Shown: positions 1 to 6,157, counted from the stretch's first letter. The stretch is 8,184 bases of DNA from an uncultured Oscillospiraceae bacterium (GCA_934590505.1 CAKTPC010000087.1:1-8184), one strand, 5' to 3'. Notes: a model not told the origin generated them from the sequence alone. Numbers and translations: made by a program.

Positions 1-288
1 GTGGTCTATCTCGAACACGAGCTCAGGGGTGTAGCGCAGGTTCATGGAACCGGCAAGCTCATGGCGCAGCCAGCCCGAAGCGGACTTAAGCCCCTTGCGG
101 AAGTCCTTCTCGTTCTGCATCCCCATTACCGACAGCCACACCTTGCAGTAGCGCAGGTCGCCCGTGGTCTCGACGCGCGTCACGCTTATCATCCCCTGCT
201 GCACGCGCGGGTCCTTGACCTCGGTCAGCAGCTTTGAAAGCACGCGCTGTATATCGTCATTGATTCTTCCGATTTTATTAGATGACAT
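1..288 (-). CDS. rbfA: Ribosome-binding factor A (RbfA), 3' end cut by window
   Basis: RbfA is a small cytoplasmic KH-like protein that binds the 30S subunit during late 16S rRNA maturation. The first 96 residues are visible and the frame is open through position 1. The usual family length is about 110-130, so most of the domain is here. Recognisable family features are the amino-terminal helix beginning MSSNKIGRINDDIQRVLS, the segment TEVKDPRVQQGMISVTRVE (residues 22-40), the strand DLRYCKVWLSV (44-54), and the helix ending in LRHELA followed by LRYTPELVFEID. The ATG at 286-288 is preceded by AGGAGAG (294-300) with a 5-base gap. It follows infB directly as the last visible gene of the rimP-nusA-infB operon, after a 60-base gap containing a hairpin. 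The placement next to IF2 is typical and supports the call. Confidence 0.95.
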   Translation of the reverse strand, partial: MSSNKIGRINDDIQRVLSKLLTEVKDPRVQQGMISVTRVETTGDLRYCKVWLSVMGMQNEKDFRKGLKSASGWLRHELAGSMNLRYTPELVFEIDH

Positions 289-310
289 AGTAACTCTCCT
301 GATATGCCTT

Positions 311-336
311 ACGGGCGCGGCAAACGCAGCGCCCGT
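311..336 (-). other. Intercistronic GC-rich hairpin between infB and rbfA
   Basis: A perfect 8-bp inverted repeat, ACGGGCGC (311-318) and GCGCCCGT (329-336), with a 10-base loop. Read in the direction of the operon it begins 12 bases after the infB stop and ends 10 bases before the rbfA ribosome binding site. No T-run follows it on the minus strand, so it does not look like an intrinsic terminator. It could be an RNA processing or 3'-end stabilising element, or a modulator of rbfA translation. The function is an inference; the structure itself is directly visible. Confidence 0.5.
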
Positions 337-348
337 ATCATTCTTTTC

Positions 349-2727
349 TTATGCGTTTATCTGCTCCATCACGAAGCACTCGATAACGTCACCGACCTTG
401 ATGTCGTTGAACTTCTCAACCTGCATACCGCATTCGTAGCCACTGGCAACTTCCTTGACGTCGTCCTTGAAGCGGCGCAGTGAAGCGAGCTCGCCCTCAT
501 GGATAACGATATTATCGCGCAGAACACGGACCTCGCAGCCGCGCTGTATCTTACCGTCGGTGCAGTAGCAGCCGCAGACGGTGCCAACCTTAGAGACCTT
601 GTAGGTCTCGCGGACTTCGGCATGGCCGATAACGGCTTCCTTGAACTTCGGCGCGAGCATGCCCTTCATGGCAGCTTCGATCTCATTTATGCAGTCATAA
701 ATAACGCGGTACATGCGCATGTCTACCTTGCTGCGCGCCGCACTGTCGCGGGCGGCGTTATCGGGGCGGACATTGAAGCCGACAATGATAGCGCCGGAGG
801 TAGCCGCCAGCATAACATCGGACTCGTTGATCGCGCCGACTGCGCTGTGGATGACCTTGACTCTGACTTCCTCGTTGGATATCTTCTCAAGAGAAGCCTT
901 GACCGCCTCGGCAGAGCCCTGAACGTCGGCCTTGACAATAACGTTGAGCGTTTTCATTTCACCGGCCTGGATCTGGCTGAACAGATCCTCAAGGCTGACC
1001 TTCTTCGTGCCGGGCATTGCATTGCTGCTCATCTGGATGCGGCGCTCCTCGGCAAGCTCTCTTGCCATGCGCTCGTCTGCGACGGCGTTAAAGGTGTCGC
1101 CCGCGCTCGGGACCTCGGACATACCGGAGATCTCGACCGGAGTGGAGGGACCGGCCTCGGTGACGCGCTGACCCTTGTCGTTGATCATCGTGCGGACACG
1201 GCCGACGGCAGTACCGGCAATGATGATATCGCCGAGCTTGAGAGTACCGTTCTGGACAAGGACGGTCATTATCGGGCCGCGGCCCTTGTCAAGACGCGCC
1301 TCAATGACCGCACCCTTTGCGGCACGGTTGGGATTGGCCCTGAGTTCAAGGACTTCGGACAGGACTGCCAGATTCTCAAGCAGGTTATCGATGCCCTGAC
1401 CGGTCTTTGCGGAGATCGGGCAGACTATCGTATCGCCGCCCCACTCCTCGCTGACAAGGTCGTACTCGGTGAGCTGCTGCTTGATGCGCTCGGGATTTGC
1501 GCCGACAGCGTCCATCTTGTTTATCGCGACGACGACCGGGATGTTCGCAGCCTTCGCGTGGTTTATGGATTCAACGGTCTGCGGCATGATGCCATCGTCC
1601 GCCGCGACAACGAGGATCGCGATATCGGTGACCATCGCGCCTCTCGCGCGCATGGAGGTGAAAGCCTCATGACCCGGGGTATCAAGGAAGGTGATAGGGC
1701 TGCCGTTCACATCAACGGTGTAAGCACCGATATGCTGGGTGATGCCGCCGGCCTCACCGGAAACAACGTTCGCATGGCGGATATAGTCAAGCAGCGAGGT
1801 CTTGCCGTGGTCGACGTGGCCCATGACAACGACGACGGGAGCGCGCGGAACGAGATCCTCGGGCTTATCCTCATGGTCGTCGATAAGGCGCTCCTCGACT
1901 GTGACGATAACTTCTTTCTCGACCTTGCAGCCGAGCTCCATCGCGACGAGTGCCGCGGTGTCGTAATCTATCACATCGGAGACAGACGCGAACACGCCCA
2001 TCTTGAACAGCTGCTTTATGACCTCGGACGCAGTCTTTTTCATGCGCGAGGCAAGCTCGCCCACAGAAATCTCGTCCGGGATCTCGACCTTGAGCTGCTG
2101 CTTCTTGGCGATCTCAAGCTGGAGCTTATTCATCTTGTCGCGCTCTTCCTGACGGCGCTTCGCGGACGCAAGCTGTGCCTGCGGGCGCTGCTTTGACTTG
2201 CTTGTGATCTTTTCCTTGTTGCCGCGGCGCAGATTATTGTTGTTTGCTTTCGCACCGGCCATATCCTCGAACTTCTCGTTGTACTTTTCGATGTTGACAG
2301 CTGCGCCGCCGCGGGTGTCGACAACACGTTTCTCCGCGACCTGACGCGGGGTGTGCGGCTTATCCTTCTTGACGGGCGTGCTCTGTTCGGGAGCGACTGT
2401 GCTCTGCTGGGCTGCCGGCTTTTCCTGCGGCTTTGCAGCAGGCTTATCGCCGGGCTTTGCGGCGGGAGCGGTCTTTGCCTGCTCCGCTGCCTTGGGCTTT
2501 GCCTCCTTCGCCTCGGCCTTCGGCGGGACGTTGAAGATATCCTGAAGGTTTGCCACCTGATTATGCTGTGTCATGTAATCAAAGATAACATCCAGCTCGT
2601 TATTTTCAAGGACCTGCATGTGATTCTTCGGTGGAGCAATATAGTCTGTGAGTATCTGCGATATCACCTTGGACGGGACGTTGAAATCCTTTGCCACCTC
2701 ATGTATTCTGTACTTTATCATGCTCAT
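349..2727 (-). CDS. infB: Translation initiation factor IF-2
   Basis: IF2 is the GTPase that brings fMet-tRNA to the 30S subunit and promotes 70S joining. The product has 792 residues. Residues 1-60 form an IF2 amino-terminal helical domain (MIKYRIHEVAKDF). Residues 66-130 are a low-complexity Ala/Lys/Pro/Gln linker, and 160-215 are basic and charged. A second IF2N domain lies at about 215-270. The G domain starts near 295 with G1 GHVDHGKT (303-310), G2 GGITQHIG (327-334), G3 DTPGHE (349-354), G4 NKMD (403-406) and G5 SAK (439-441). Domain II, domain III with SAVGAINESDV (628-638), and the fMet-tRNA-binding C-terminal domain (about 665-792) follow. The ATG at 2725-2727 has GGAGG 8 bases upstream and overlaps the ylxQ stop as ATGA. 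An unusual cysteine cluster, CGCYC, occurs at 718-722. All key GTPase residues are intact. Confidence 0.99.
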   Translation of the reverse strand: MSMIKYRIHEVAKDFNVPSKVISQILTDYIAPPKNHMQVLENNELDVIFDYMTQHNQVANLQDIFNVPPKAEAKEAKPKAAEQAKTAPAAKPGDKPAAKPQEKPAAQQSTVAPEQSTPVKKDKPHTPRQVAEKRVVDTRGGAAVNIEKYNEKFEDMAGAKANNNNLRRGNKEKITSKSKQRPQAQLASAKRRQEERDKMNKLQLEIAKKQQLKVEIPDEISVGELASRMKKTASEVIKQLFKMGVFASVSDVIDYDTAALVAMELGCKVEKEVIVTVEERLIDDHEDKPEDLVPRAPVVVVMGHVDHGKTSLLDYIRHANVVSGEAGGITQHIGAYTVDVNGSPITFLDTPGHEAFTSMRARGAMVTDIAILVVAADDGIMPQTVESINHAKAANIPVVVAINKMDAVGANPERIKQQLTEYDLVSEEWGGDTIVCPISAKTGQGIDNLLENLAVLSEVLELRANPNRAAKGAVIEARLDKGRGPIMTVLVQNGTLKLGDIIIAGTAVGRVRTMINDKGQRVTEAGPSTPVEISGMSEVPSAGDTFNAVADERMARELAEERRIQMSSNAMPGTKKVSLEDLFSQIQAGEMKTLNVIVKADVQGSAEAVKASLEKISNEEVRVKVIHSAVGAINESDVMLAATSGAIIVGFNVRPDNAARDSAARSKVDMRMYRVIYDCINEIEAAMKGMLAPKFKEAVIGHAEVRETYKVSKVGTVCGCYCTDGKIQRGCEVRVLRDNIVIHEGELASLRRFKDDVKEVASGYECGMQVEKFNDIKVGDVIECFVMEQINA

Positions 2728-3158
2728 GCACCAGTCCTCCTTTTGTCATTCCTCCTGCCGCCCTTGAGGGCCGCAGTCTCCTTTTTGCGGCGCGCCGCCT
2801 TTACCTGTCTCTGTTCTATCGTCTCGGCGGCCTGCGCATACATATCCGGCTCCTGCTCGCGCAGCGCTTTCATCAGGGCGTTTGCAAAGCCGATATCTGT
2901 AACAGCCGCCATAGAGCATCCGCCTATTCCAAGCGCCTTTCCGAGTTCATCGCGCGTGTAGTGCAGCGGGACTGTTATCACCCGCCGCCCCTGTGTGAAG
3001 CGTTCGGCATGGCGGAGCGCATTTTCGGAAGCATCCGCCGCTGTGAGCAGCAGCTTCGCTTTCCCAGCGCTGACAGCGCTGCCGGAATTATCCTCTCCTA
3101 TCTCGATCGCGCCCGCCCTGCGCATCAGGCCTATCAGGCCTATAGCTCTGTCATCCAT
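2724..3158 (-). CDS. ylxQ: L7Ae-family RNA-binding protein YlxQ
   Basis: A 144-residue protein of the L7Ae/L30e/S12e/Gadd45 fold. Family members bind kink-turn-like RNA; the exact role of YlxQ in the nusA operon is not firmly established. The domain is visible from AIGLIGLMRRAGAIEIG (residues 5-21), through the strand KAKLLLTAADAS (33-44) and the VITVPLHY segment (60-67), to ELGKALGIGGCSMAAVTDIGFANAL (71-95). A strongly basic tail of about 40 residues (from about 105) extends beyond the roughly 100-residue Bacillus protein. The frame is open further upstream, but the ATG at 3156-3158 is chosen because it has GGAGG 7 bases upstream and begins just where the L7Ae domain starts. It overlaps the ylxR stop by 8 bases and the infB start by 4, so its translation is probably coupled to both. 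Confidence 0.92.
   Translation of the reverse strand: MDDRAIGLIGLMRRAGAIEIGEDNSGSAVSAGKAKLLLTAADASENALRHAERFTQGRRVITVPLHYTRDELGKALGIGGCSMAAVTDIGFANALMKALREQEPDMYAQAAETIEQRQVKAARRKKETAALKGGRRNDKRRTGA
3124..3141. repeat. 9-bp tandem direct repeat inside ylxQ
   Basis: Two perfect adjacent copies of ATCAGGCCT (plus strand, 3124-3132 and 3133-3141). On the coding strand the duplicated unit lies within the stretch for residues 5-11 and gives the repeated Ile-Gly-Leu-Ile-Gly-Leu at the start of the L7Ae domain. It is in frame and harmless. It may be a slippage duplication or simple codon coincidence. Confidence 0.6.
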
Positions 3159-3420
3159 CGCCGGCCTCCATTTCCTGCTCAAGCCGCGCGTAGATCTCCT
3201 GCGGTATCTGCGCCGAGAAAGCTCTTTCAAGTGCCCTTGTCTTTATCGCCTTTTTCAGGCACTCCTGCTTCGGGCACACATATGCGCCGCGCCCCGAAGC
3301 CTTGCCCTTGAAGTCAAGGCTTATCTCGCCCTCAGGTGAGCGCACCACGCGTATAAGCTCGCGCTTGGGCTTCATCTCGCGGCAGCCAAGGCACTGCCTC
3401 ATCGGTATTTTCTTTTCCAC
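3151..3420 (-). CDS. ylxR: YlxR/RnpM-family RNA-binding protein (DUF448)
   Basis: An 89-residue YlxR-family protein. In Bacillus subtilis the homologue has been described as RnpM, a modulator of RNase P, and family members are nucleic-acid binding. Family hallmarks are MRQCLGCR (residues 7-14), the KPKRELIRVVRSPEGEI segment (17-33), and GRGAYVC (43-49). It has four cysteines in two pairs, C10/C13 and C49/C54, which resemble a zinc-binding arrangement. The start is a GTG (3418-3420) with AAAAGGAGG (3429-3437) 8 bases upstream; the next in-frame ATG (residue 7) would sit too far from that site. The gene follows nusA after 45 bases and overlaps ylxQ by 8 bases. Position between nusA and ylxQ is the standard Gram-positive order. 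Confidence 0.95.
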   Translation of the reverse strand: MEKKIPMRQCLGCREMKPKRELIRVVRSPEGEISLDFKGKASGRGAYVCPKQECLKKAIKTRALERAFSAQIPQEIYARLEQEMEAGDG

Positions 3421-3428
3421 AACTGCCG

Positions 3429-3437
3429 CCTCCTTTT
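3429..3437 (-). promoter_or_regulatory. Strong RBS deciding the GTG start of ylxR
   Basis: The coding strand reads AAAAGGAGG, then 8 bases, then GTG (3418-3420). This near-perfect Shine-Dalgarno at normal spacing supports the GTG over the ATG 18 bases further in. Confidence 0.8.
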
Positions 3438-3465
3438 GGGTTTGTCAGGTATAAGCCCGCGGCTA

Positions 3466-4518
3466 TCAGCTCTCGCTTTCGGGCTTGATGTCTATCTTAT
3501 ATCCGGTGAGCTTTGCGGCAAGGCGTGCGTTCTGACCTTCCTTGCCGATGGCAAGGGACAGTTGAGAATCGGGAACTATGACGCGGCAGCTCTTGCCGTC
3601 CTCAAGCATGGTGACGCTGACGACCTCGGACGGGGAGAGAGCGGCAGCAATATACTCCTCGGGGACCTCGCTGTACTTGACGATATCTATCTTCTCTCCG
3701 CCGAGCTCGTTTACTATGCTCGCGACGCGGCCGCCCTTGGGACCGACGCAGGAGCCTATCGGGTCAACGTCCGGGTCGGCCGACCACACAGCCATCTTGG
3801 TGCGGCTGCCGGCTTCGCGGGCGATGGACTTTATCTCAACGGTACCGTCGTATATCTCAGGGACCTCAAGCTCGAACAGGCGCTTGACAAGGCCGGGGTG
3901 CGTGCGAGAAATGAGCACCTGCGGGCCGCGGGTAGAGTTTCTGACCTCAACGACATAGACCTTGATACGGTCGCCCTCTTTGAGTTCCTCGGTCTTGATA
4001 CGCTCATTGGGAGCAAGCATGGCCTCGGTAAACTCGCTGTTGGAGGAGATGCGGATGGAGACGCTGCCGGTCCTCGGCTCGATATGCGAGACAACACCGG
4101 TAAGGATCTCATGCTCCTTGGAGGTGAACTCCTCATATATAATGCCGCGCTCCGCCTCGCGGATGCCCTGAATGACGACCTGCTTTGCCGCCTGAGCCGC
4201 GATGCGGCCGAACTTCTTCGTCTCGACCGGAACGGGAACAACATCTCCCACCTTTGCGCGGCGGCTGTACTTCTTTGCGGCCTCGAGAACAATTTCGTGG
4301 CTGGGATCCTCGACCTCTTCGACGACAGTCTTGTTGACGTTCATCTCAAGGCGCTTCTTCTCCTCGTCAAGGATGATCTCAACATTATCCTCGCACTCGG
4401 GATTGTCCTTGCGGAAAGCCGCGAGCATGGCCTGCTTGATCTTCTCGTACATATAGCCGCGGGGAATGCCCTTTTCTTTTTCAATATCTTCGATTGCTTC
4501 AAAAAATTCAGCGTTCAT
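3466..4518 (-). CDS. nusA: Transcription elongation/termination factor NusA
   Basis: NusA binds RNA polymerase and nascent RNA, and promotes pausing, intrinsic termination and antitermination. The product is 350 residues, close to the roughly 370 of Bacillus and lacking the acidic repeats of proteobacterial forms. The amino-terminal RNAP-binding domain covers about 1-125 (MNAEFFEAIEDIEKEKGIP at the start). The S1 domain is about 135-199. KH1 follows with its GPKGGR loop at 259-264, and KH2 has the GKEGQN loop at 325-330 and ends in GYKIDIKP (339-346). The ATG at 4516-4518 is used because GGAGAG lies 6 bases upstream and the protein then begins like its family. The longer frame would need a TTG at 4536 that lies upstream of this binding site. 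It lies 30 bases after rimP and may repress its own operon through the leader terminator at 5060-5086. Confidence 0.98.
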   Translation of the reverse strand: MNAEFFEAIEDIEKEKGIPRGYMYEKIKQAMLAAFRKDNPECEDNVEIILDEEKKRLEMNVNKTVVEEVEDPSHEIVLEAAKKYSRRAKVGDVVPVPVETKKFGRIAAQAAKQVVIQGIREAERGIIYEEFTSKEHEILTGVVSHIEPRTGSVSIRISSNSEFTEAMLAPNERIKTEELKEGDRIKVYVVEVRNSTRGPQVLISRTHPGLVKRLFELEVPEIYDGTVEIKSIAREAGSRTKMAVWSADPDVDPIGSCVGPKGGRVASIVNELGGEKIDIVKYSEVPEEYIAAALSPSEVVSVTMLEDGKSCRVIVPDSQLSLAIGKEGQNARLAAKLTGYKIDIKPESES

Positions 4519-4524
4519 TTTATT

Positions 4525-4530
4525 CTCTCC
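4525..4530 (-). promoter_or_regulatory. RBS deciding the ATG start of nusA
   Basis: GGAGAG on the minus strand, 6 bases before the ATG at 4516-4518. It lies inside the stretch that a TTG start at 4536 would translate, which argues against that longer form. Confidence 0.7.
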
Positions 4531-4548
4531 ATTCAAACTTTATACGTC

Positions 4549-5004
4549 TTATATTGATACATGCAGCTTCACGAGTGCGATCTGGCTCTTATCGAAGCTG
4601 ACTTCGTTCTTGCCGACGGTGACCGTCACTCTGCCGTTATCGTACCCGGAGAGCGCACCGACATAGACCTTACAGCCGTTCACCGGTTGGTAGAGCCTGA
4701 CCTCGACCTCGCTGCCCATGAACTGTTCAAAGTCCCCCGGGCGCTTCAGCTCACGCTCAGCACCGGCAGAGCCGACCTCAAAAACATAGCTGTCGGGAAT
4801 GGGATCGGCCTCGTCCAGGATCGGGTCGAGCCTGCGGCTGATGCGCTCGCAGTCGTCAATACCGACGCCGCCGTTCTTATCGATAAAGATGCGCAGGAAC
4901 CAGCTTCCGGCCTCGCGGACATATTCAACGTCCCAAAGGCTGCACCCTTCCTCCTCGACCACGGGCTTTGCAAGCTCCGTGACCTTATCTGTGATCTTAC
5001 TCAT
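4549..5004 (-). CDS. rimP: Ribosome maturation factor RimP
   Basis: RimP binds the pre-30S particle and helps mature it (S12/S19 region). The product is 151 residues, the normal family length. The amino-terminal alpha/beta domain (1-82) shows the family pattern SLWDVEYVREAGSWFLRIF (22-40), then IDKNGGVGIDDCERISRRLD (41-60) and DPIPDSYVFEVGSAG (67-81). The family's usual SSPG turn is GSAG here (78-81), followed by AERELKRPGDFEQFMG. The C-terminal SH3-like domain is about 98-151. The ATG at 5002-5004 has only a weak Shine-Dalgarno (GTGAGCGGA), and a short leader ORF stops across this start codon. It is the first gene of the operon, behind a promoter and leader terminator. Confidence 0.96.
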   Translation of the reverse strand: MSKITDKVTELAKPVVEEEGCSLWDVEYVREAGSWFLRIFIDKNGGVGIDDCERISRRLDPILDEADPIPDSYVFEVGSAGAERELKRPGDFEQFMGSEVEVRLYQPVNGCKVYVGALSGYDNGRVTVTVGKNEVSFDKSQIALVKLHVSI

Positions 5005-5039
5005 ATTCCGCTCACTTTCAATCCGCCCGGCAGACTCAT
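5001..5039 (-). other. Possible 12-codon leader ORF overlapping the rimP start
   Basis: On the minus strand an ATG at 5037-5039 opens a 12-residue frame (MSLPGGLKVSGI). It ends in a TGA at 5001-5003 that overlaps the rimP ATG in the ATGA style seen at other gene joints here. There is no clear Shine-Dalgarno in front of it, and its start codon lies in the loop of a hairpin. It could couple ribosomes onto the weak rimP site, or be chance. Low confidence that it is translated. Confidence 0.2.
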
Positions 5040-5045
5040 TGCCGG
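5027..5045 (-). other. Small hairpin in the rimP 5' leader
   Basis: A perfect 6-bp inverted repeat, CCGGCA (5027-5032) and TGCCGG (5040-5045), with a 7-base loop. It lies between the leader terminator and the rimP ribosome binding region. No T-run follows. It may affect translation of rimP; that is an inference. Confidence 0.35.
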
Positions 5046-5059
5046 TGCAAAAGTTTCGT

Positions 5060-5086
5060 AAAAAAGAGTGGGCTGGAACCCACTCT
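5060..5086 (-). terminator. Intrinsic terminator in the rimP-nusA leader (likely attenuator)
   Basis: On the minus strand a perfect 8-bp stem, AGAGTGGG and CCCACTCT (5079-5086 and 5065-5072), with a 6-base loop, leads straight into six T residues (5060-5065). It lies about 20 bases downstream of the predicted transcription start and 56 bases before rimP, so it interrupts the operon's own leader. The upstream carboxypeptidase gene already has its own terminator. From memory, the corresponding B. subtilis operon is autoregulated by a NusA-dependent leader terminator. That would fit here but is inference. Confidence 0.85.
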
Positions 5087-5113
5087 GACTAAAACCTGAT
5101 ACTTACCTTAGTA

Positions 5114-5142
5114 ATAATATCACGTTGCCGTCTACTTTGCAA
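5114..5142 (-). promoter_or_regulatory. Sigma-A promoter of the rimP-nusA-infB operon
   Basis: The minus strand carries a -35 TTGCAA (5137-5142), a 17-base spacer and a -10 TATTAT (5114-5119). A TGA just before the -10 forms a TG extended -10 element. The predicted start is near 5107, giving a leader of roughly 100 bases. No other good promoter was seen between 5005 and 5207. Confidence 0.85.
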
Positions 5143-5167
5143 GCCTTTTTTACGATTATCCCGCCGC

Positions 5168-5200
5168 AAAAATCGGGCGCGGACGATAAACATCCGCGCC
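5168..5200 (-). terminator. Intrinsic terminator of the M15B carboxypeptidase gene
   Basis: On the minus strand a perfect 8-bp stem, GGCGCGGA and TCCGCGCC (5193-5200 and 5176-5183), has a 9-base loop. It is followed after CGA by five T residues (5168-5172). It begins 7 bases after the carboxypeptidase stop codon, so it ends that transcript before the rimP promoter. Confidence 0.75.
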
Positions 5201-5207
5201 GGTATGC

Positions 5208-6035
5208 TCAGTATTCAAAATCCGGGAAGTAATGACCATAAAATTCCTCGTAACAGAGCCCGTTTTCCATGATGAAGGTCGCGACTTCCTTGCCGACATA
5301 GCGGTAATGCCACGGCTCATCCCAGCCAGTGAGGAGCAGCTTACGCGTCGGGTAGCGCTTTATGAAGCCGTACTCGGCGCAATGCTCATCGAGCCATGCG
5401 AAAAGCTCCTGATTCATCTCGCTGTACACAAGCCTCGAACGGTTTTGGTCAAAGATATCTATCGCGACCCCGAGCTGGTGTTCGCTGCTGCCCGGGTACA
5501 TAACTATCGTCTTGGCCTTTTCGACCGCTTCCTGATACTTTGGGTCGAGATAGTCGGCGGACAGCCCCATTTCATAGGCGATCTGGCTCGCCTTGGAGTT
5601 GAACAGATGCGTCTGGAAGCTGTACTCTCTGAACGCCGCGCCGATGAAATACTCAAAACCTGCGTCCTCTATCGCGTCGAGAAACGCATCAAGCTCGTCC
5701 ATATACTCGGTGCTGTACATCATATAGCGCGTCCGGCTTATTTTTGCTATATCCGGCTTATACGCGGATGAGAGGAGGCTGTTTTCCCTGACCATCCAGA
5801 GGCAGTGGTTCTTTTCAAAATCATCTGTGGTGAGCTTCGGCCAGATATCCACAGTCGGCTCCGGCGTCTCGGTCGCGCTCAGGTCGGTAAAATTCATGCT
5901 GTCCGTTCTGACAAAAGCATCCTCGGCCCCACCGAAGATGACGTTGGTGCTGCTCTCCATTCTGGATACGACTATCGTATAAAGCACAAGGCACAGTCCA
6001 AGCATAGTTATGATCCACATTGTTTTTTTCCTCAT
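5208..6035 (-). CDS. Membrane-anchored M15B D,D-carboxypeptidase (VanY/DacB-like)
   Basis: A zinc D-Ala-D-Ala carboxypeptidase that trims peptidoglycan stem peptides outside the cytoplasmic membrane. The product is 275 residues. Residues 5-23 (after MRKK) form one hydrophobic segment, an uncleaved signal anchor with no lipobox. A Ser/Thr/Pro-rich linker runs to about 65. The M15B catalytic domain is about 105-265. The zinc ligands are H186 and D193 in SSEHQLGVAID (183-193) and H243 in EPWHYRYVG (240-248); E240 is the likely catalytic base and R136 (AAFREYSFQ) the likely substrate-carboxylate contact. A longer frame starting at a TTG (6116) is rejected because the gene's own promoter lies inside it; the ATG at 6033-6035 has AAAGGA 10 bases upstream. 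No van resistance genes are adjacent, so a housekeeping cell-wall role is more likely than glycopeptide resistance. Confidence 0.93.
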   Translation of the reverse strand: MRKKTMWIITMLGLCLVLYTIVVSRMESSTNVIFGGAEDAFVRTDSMNFTDLSATETPEPTVDIWPKLTTDDFEKNHCLWMVRENSLLSSAYKPDIAKISRTRYMMYSTEYMDELDAFLDAIEDAGFEYFIGAAFREYSFQTHLFNSKASQIAYEMGLSADYLDPKYQEAVEKAKTIVMYPGSSEHQLGVAIDIFDQNRSRLVYSEMNQELFAWLDEHCAEYGFIKRYPTRKLLLTGWDEPWHYRYVGKEVATFIMENGLCYEEFYGHYFPDFEY

Positions 6036-6045
6036 TCTCGCACTG

Positions 6046-6051
6046 TCCTTT
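6046..6051 (-). promoter_or_regulatory. RBS deciding the start of the carboxypeptidase gene
   Basis: AAAGGA on the minus strand, 10 bases before the ATG at 6033-6035; a second purine block, GAAGGA (6051-6056), overlaps it. It lies downstream of the -10 at 6088-6093, consistent with a roughly 45-base leader. Confidence 0.65.
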
Positions 6052-6087
6052 CCTTCAAAATTGGCAACATCTTGTGCCTGTTCATGG

Positions 6088-6116
6088 ATTATAGCACCAA
6101 TTTGCTGCAAATTCAA
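6088..6116 (-). promoter_or_regulatory. Sigma-A promoter of the carboxypeptidase gene
   Basis: The minus strand has a -35 TTGAAT (6111-6116), a 17-base spacer and a consensus -10 TATAAT (6088-6093) preceded by TGC (extended -10). The predicted start is near 6081. It is divergent from the glycosyltransferase promoter; the two -35 boxes are 41 bases apart. Confidence 0.88.
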
Positions 6117-6157
6117 GTCCGCGGGCGGTATGCATCCTCCACAGTGCCTCCCCGCTA

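Noticed and set aside
2120..2165. Internal start in infB near residue 199 producing a shorter IF2 form
   Set aside because: The Met codon exists, but the upstream AGGA lies 13 bases away and is weak, so an internal initiation site cannot be supported from sequence alone.
499..2196. A 565-codon plus-strand open frame opposite infB
   Set aside because: It lies wholly antisense to a full-length, motif-perfect IF2, in the register expected from GC-biased third codon positions. The translation has no recognisable domain and there is no promoter or binding site of note.
3453..3466. Small inverted repeat after nusA as a terminator
   Set aside because: Only a 4-bp stem (AGCC/GGCT) with a 3-base loop and no T-run. 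It is too weak, and the operon continues into ylxR.
3436..4557. A 373-codon plus-strand open frame opposite nusA
   Set aside because: Same situation: antisense shadow of a complete NusA with intact S1 and KH motifs, and no recognisable domain of its own.
5208..6035. Vancomycin-resistance vanY
   Set aside because: The catalytic motifs fit the M15B family, but no vanR/S, vanH, vanX or ligase gene is adjacent, and such carboxypeptidases are common housekeeping enzymes in Clostridia.
6036..6116. Amino-terminal extension of the carboxypeptidase from a TTG at 6116
   Set aside because: The extension contains the TTGAAT-17-TATAAT promoter, has no suitably spaced ribosome binding site, and would put 27 polar residues before the membrane anchor.
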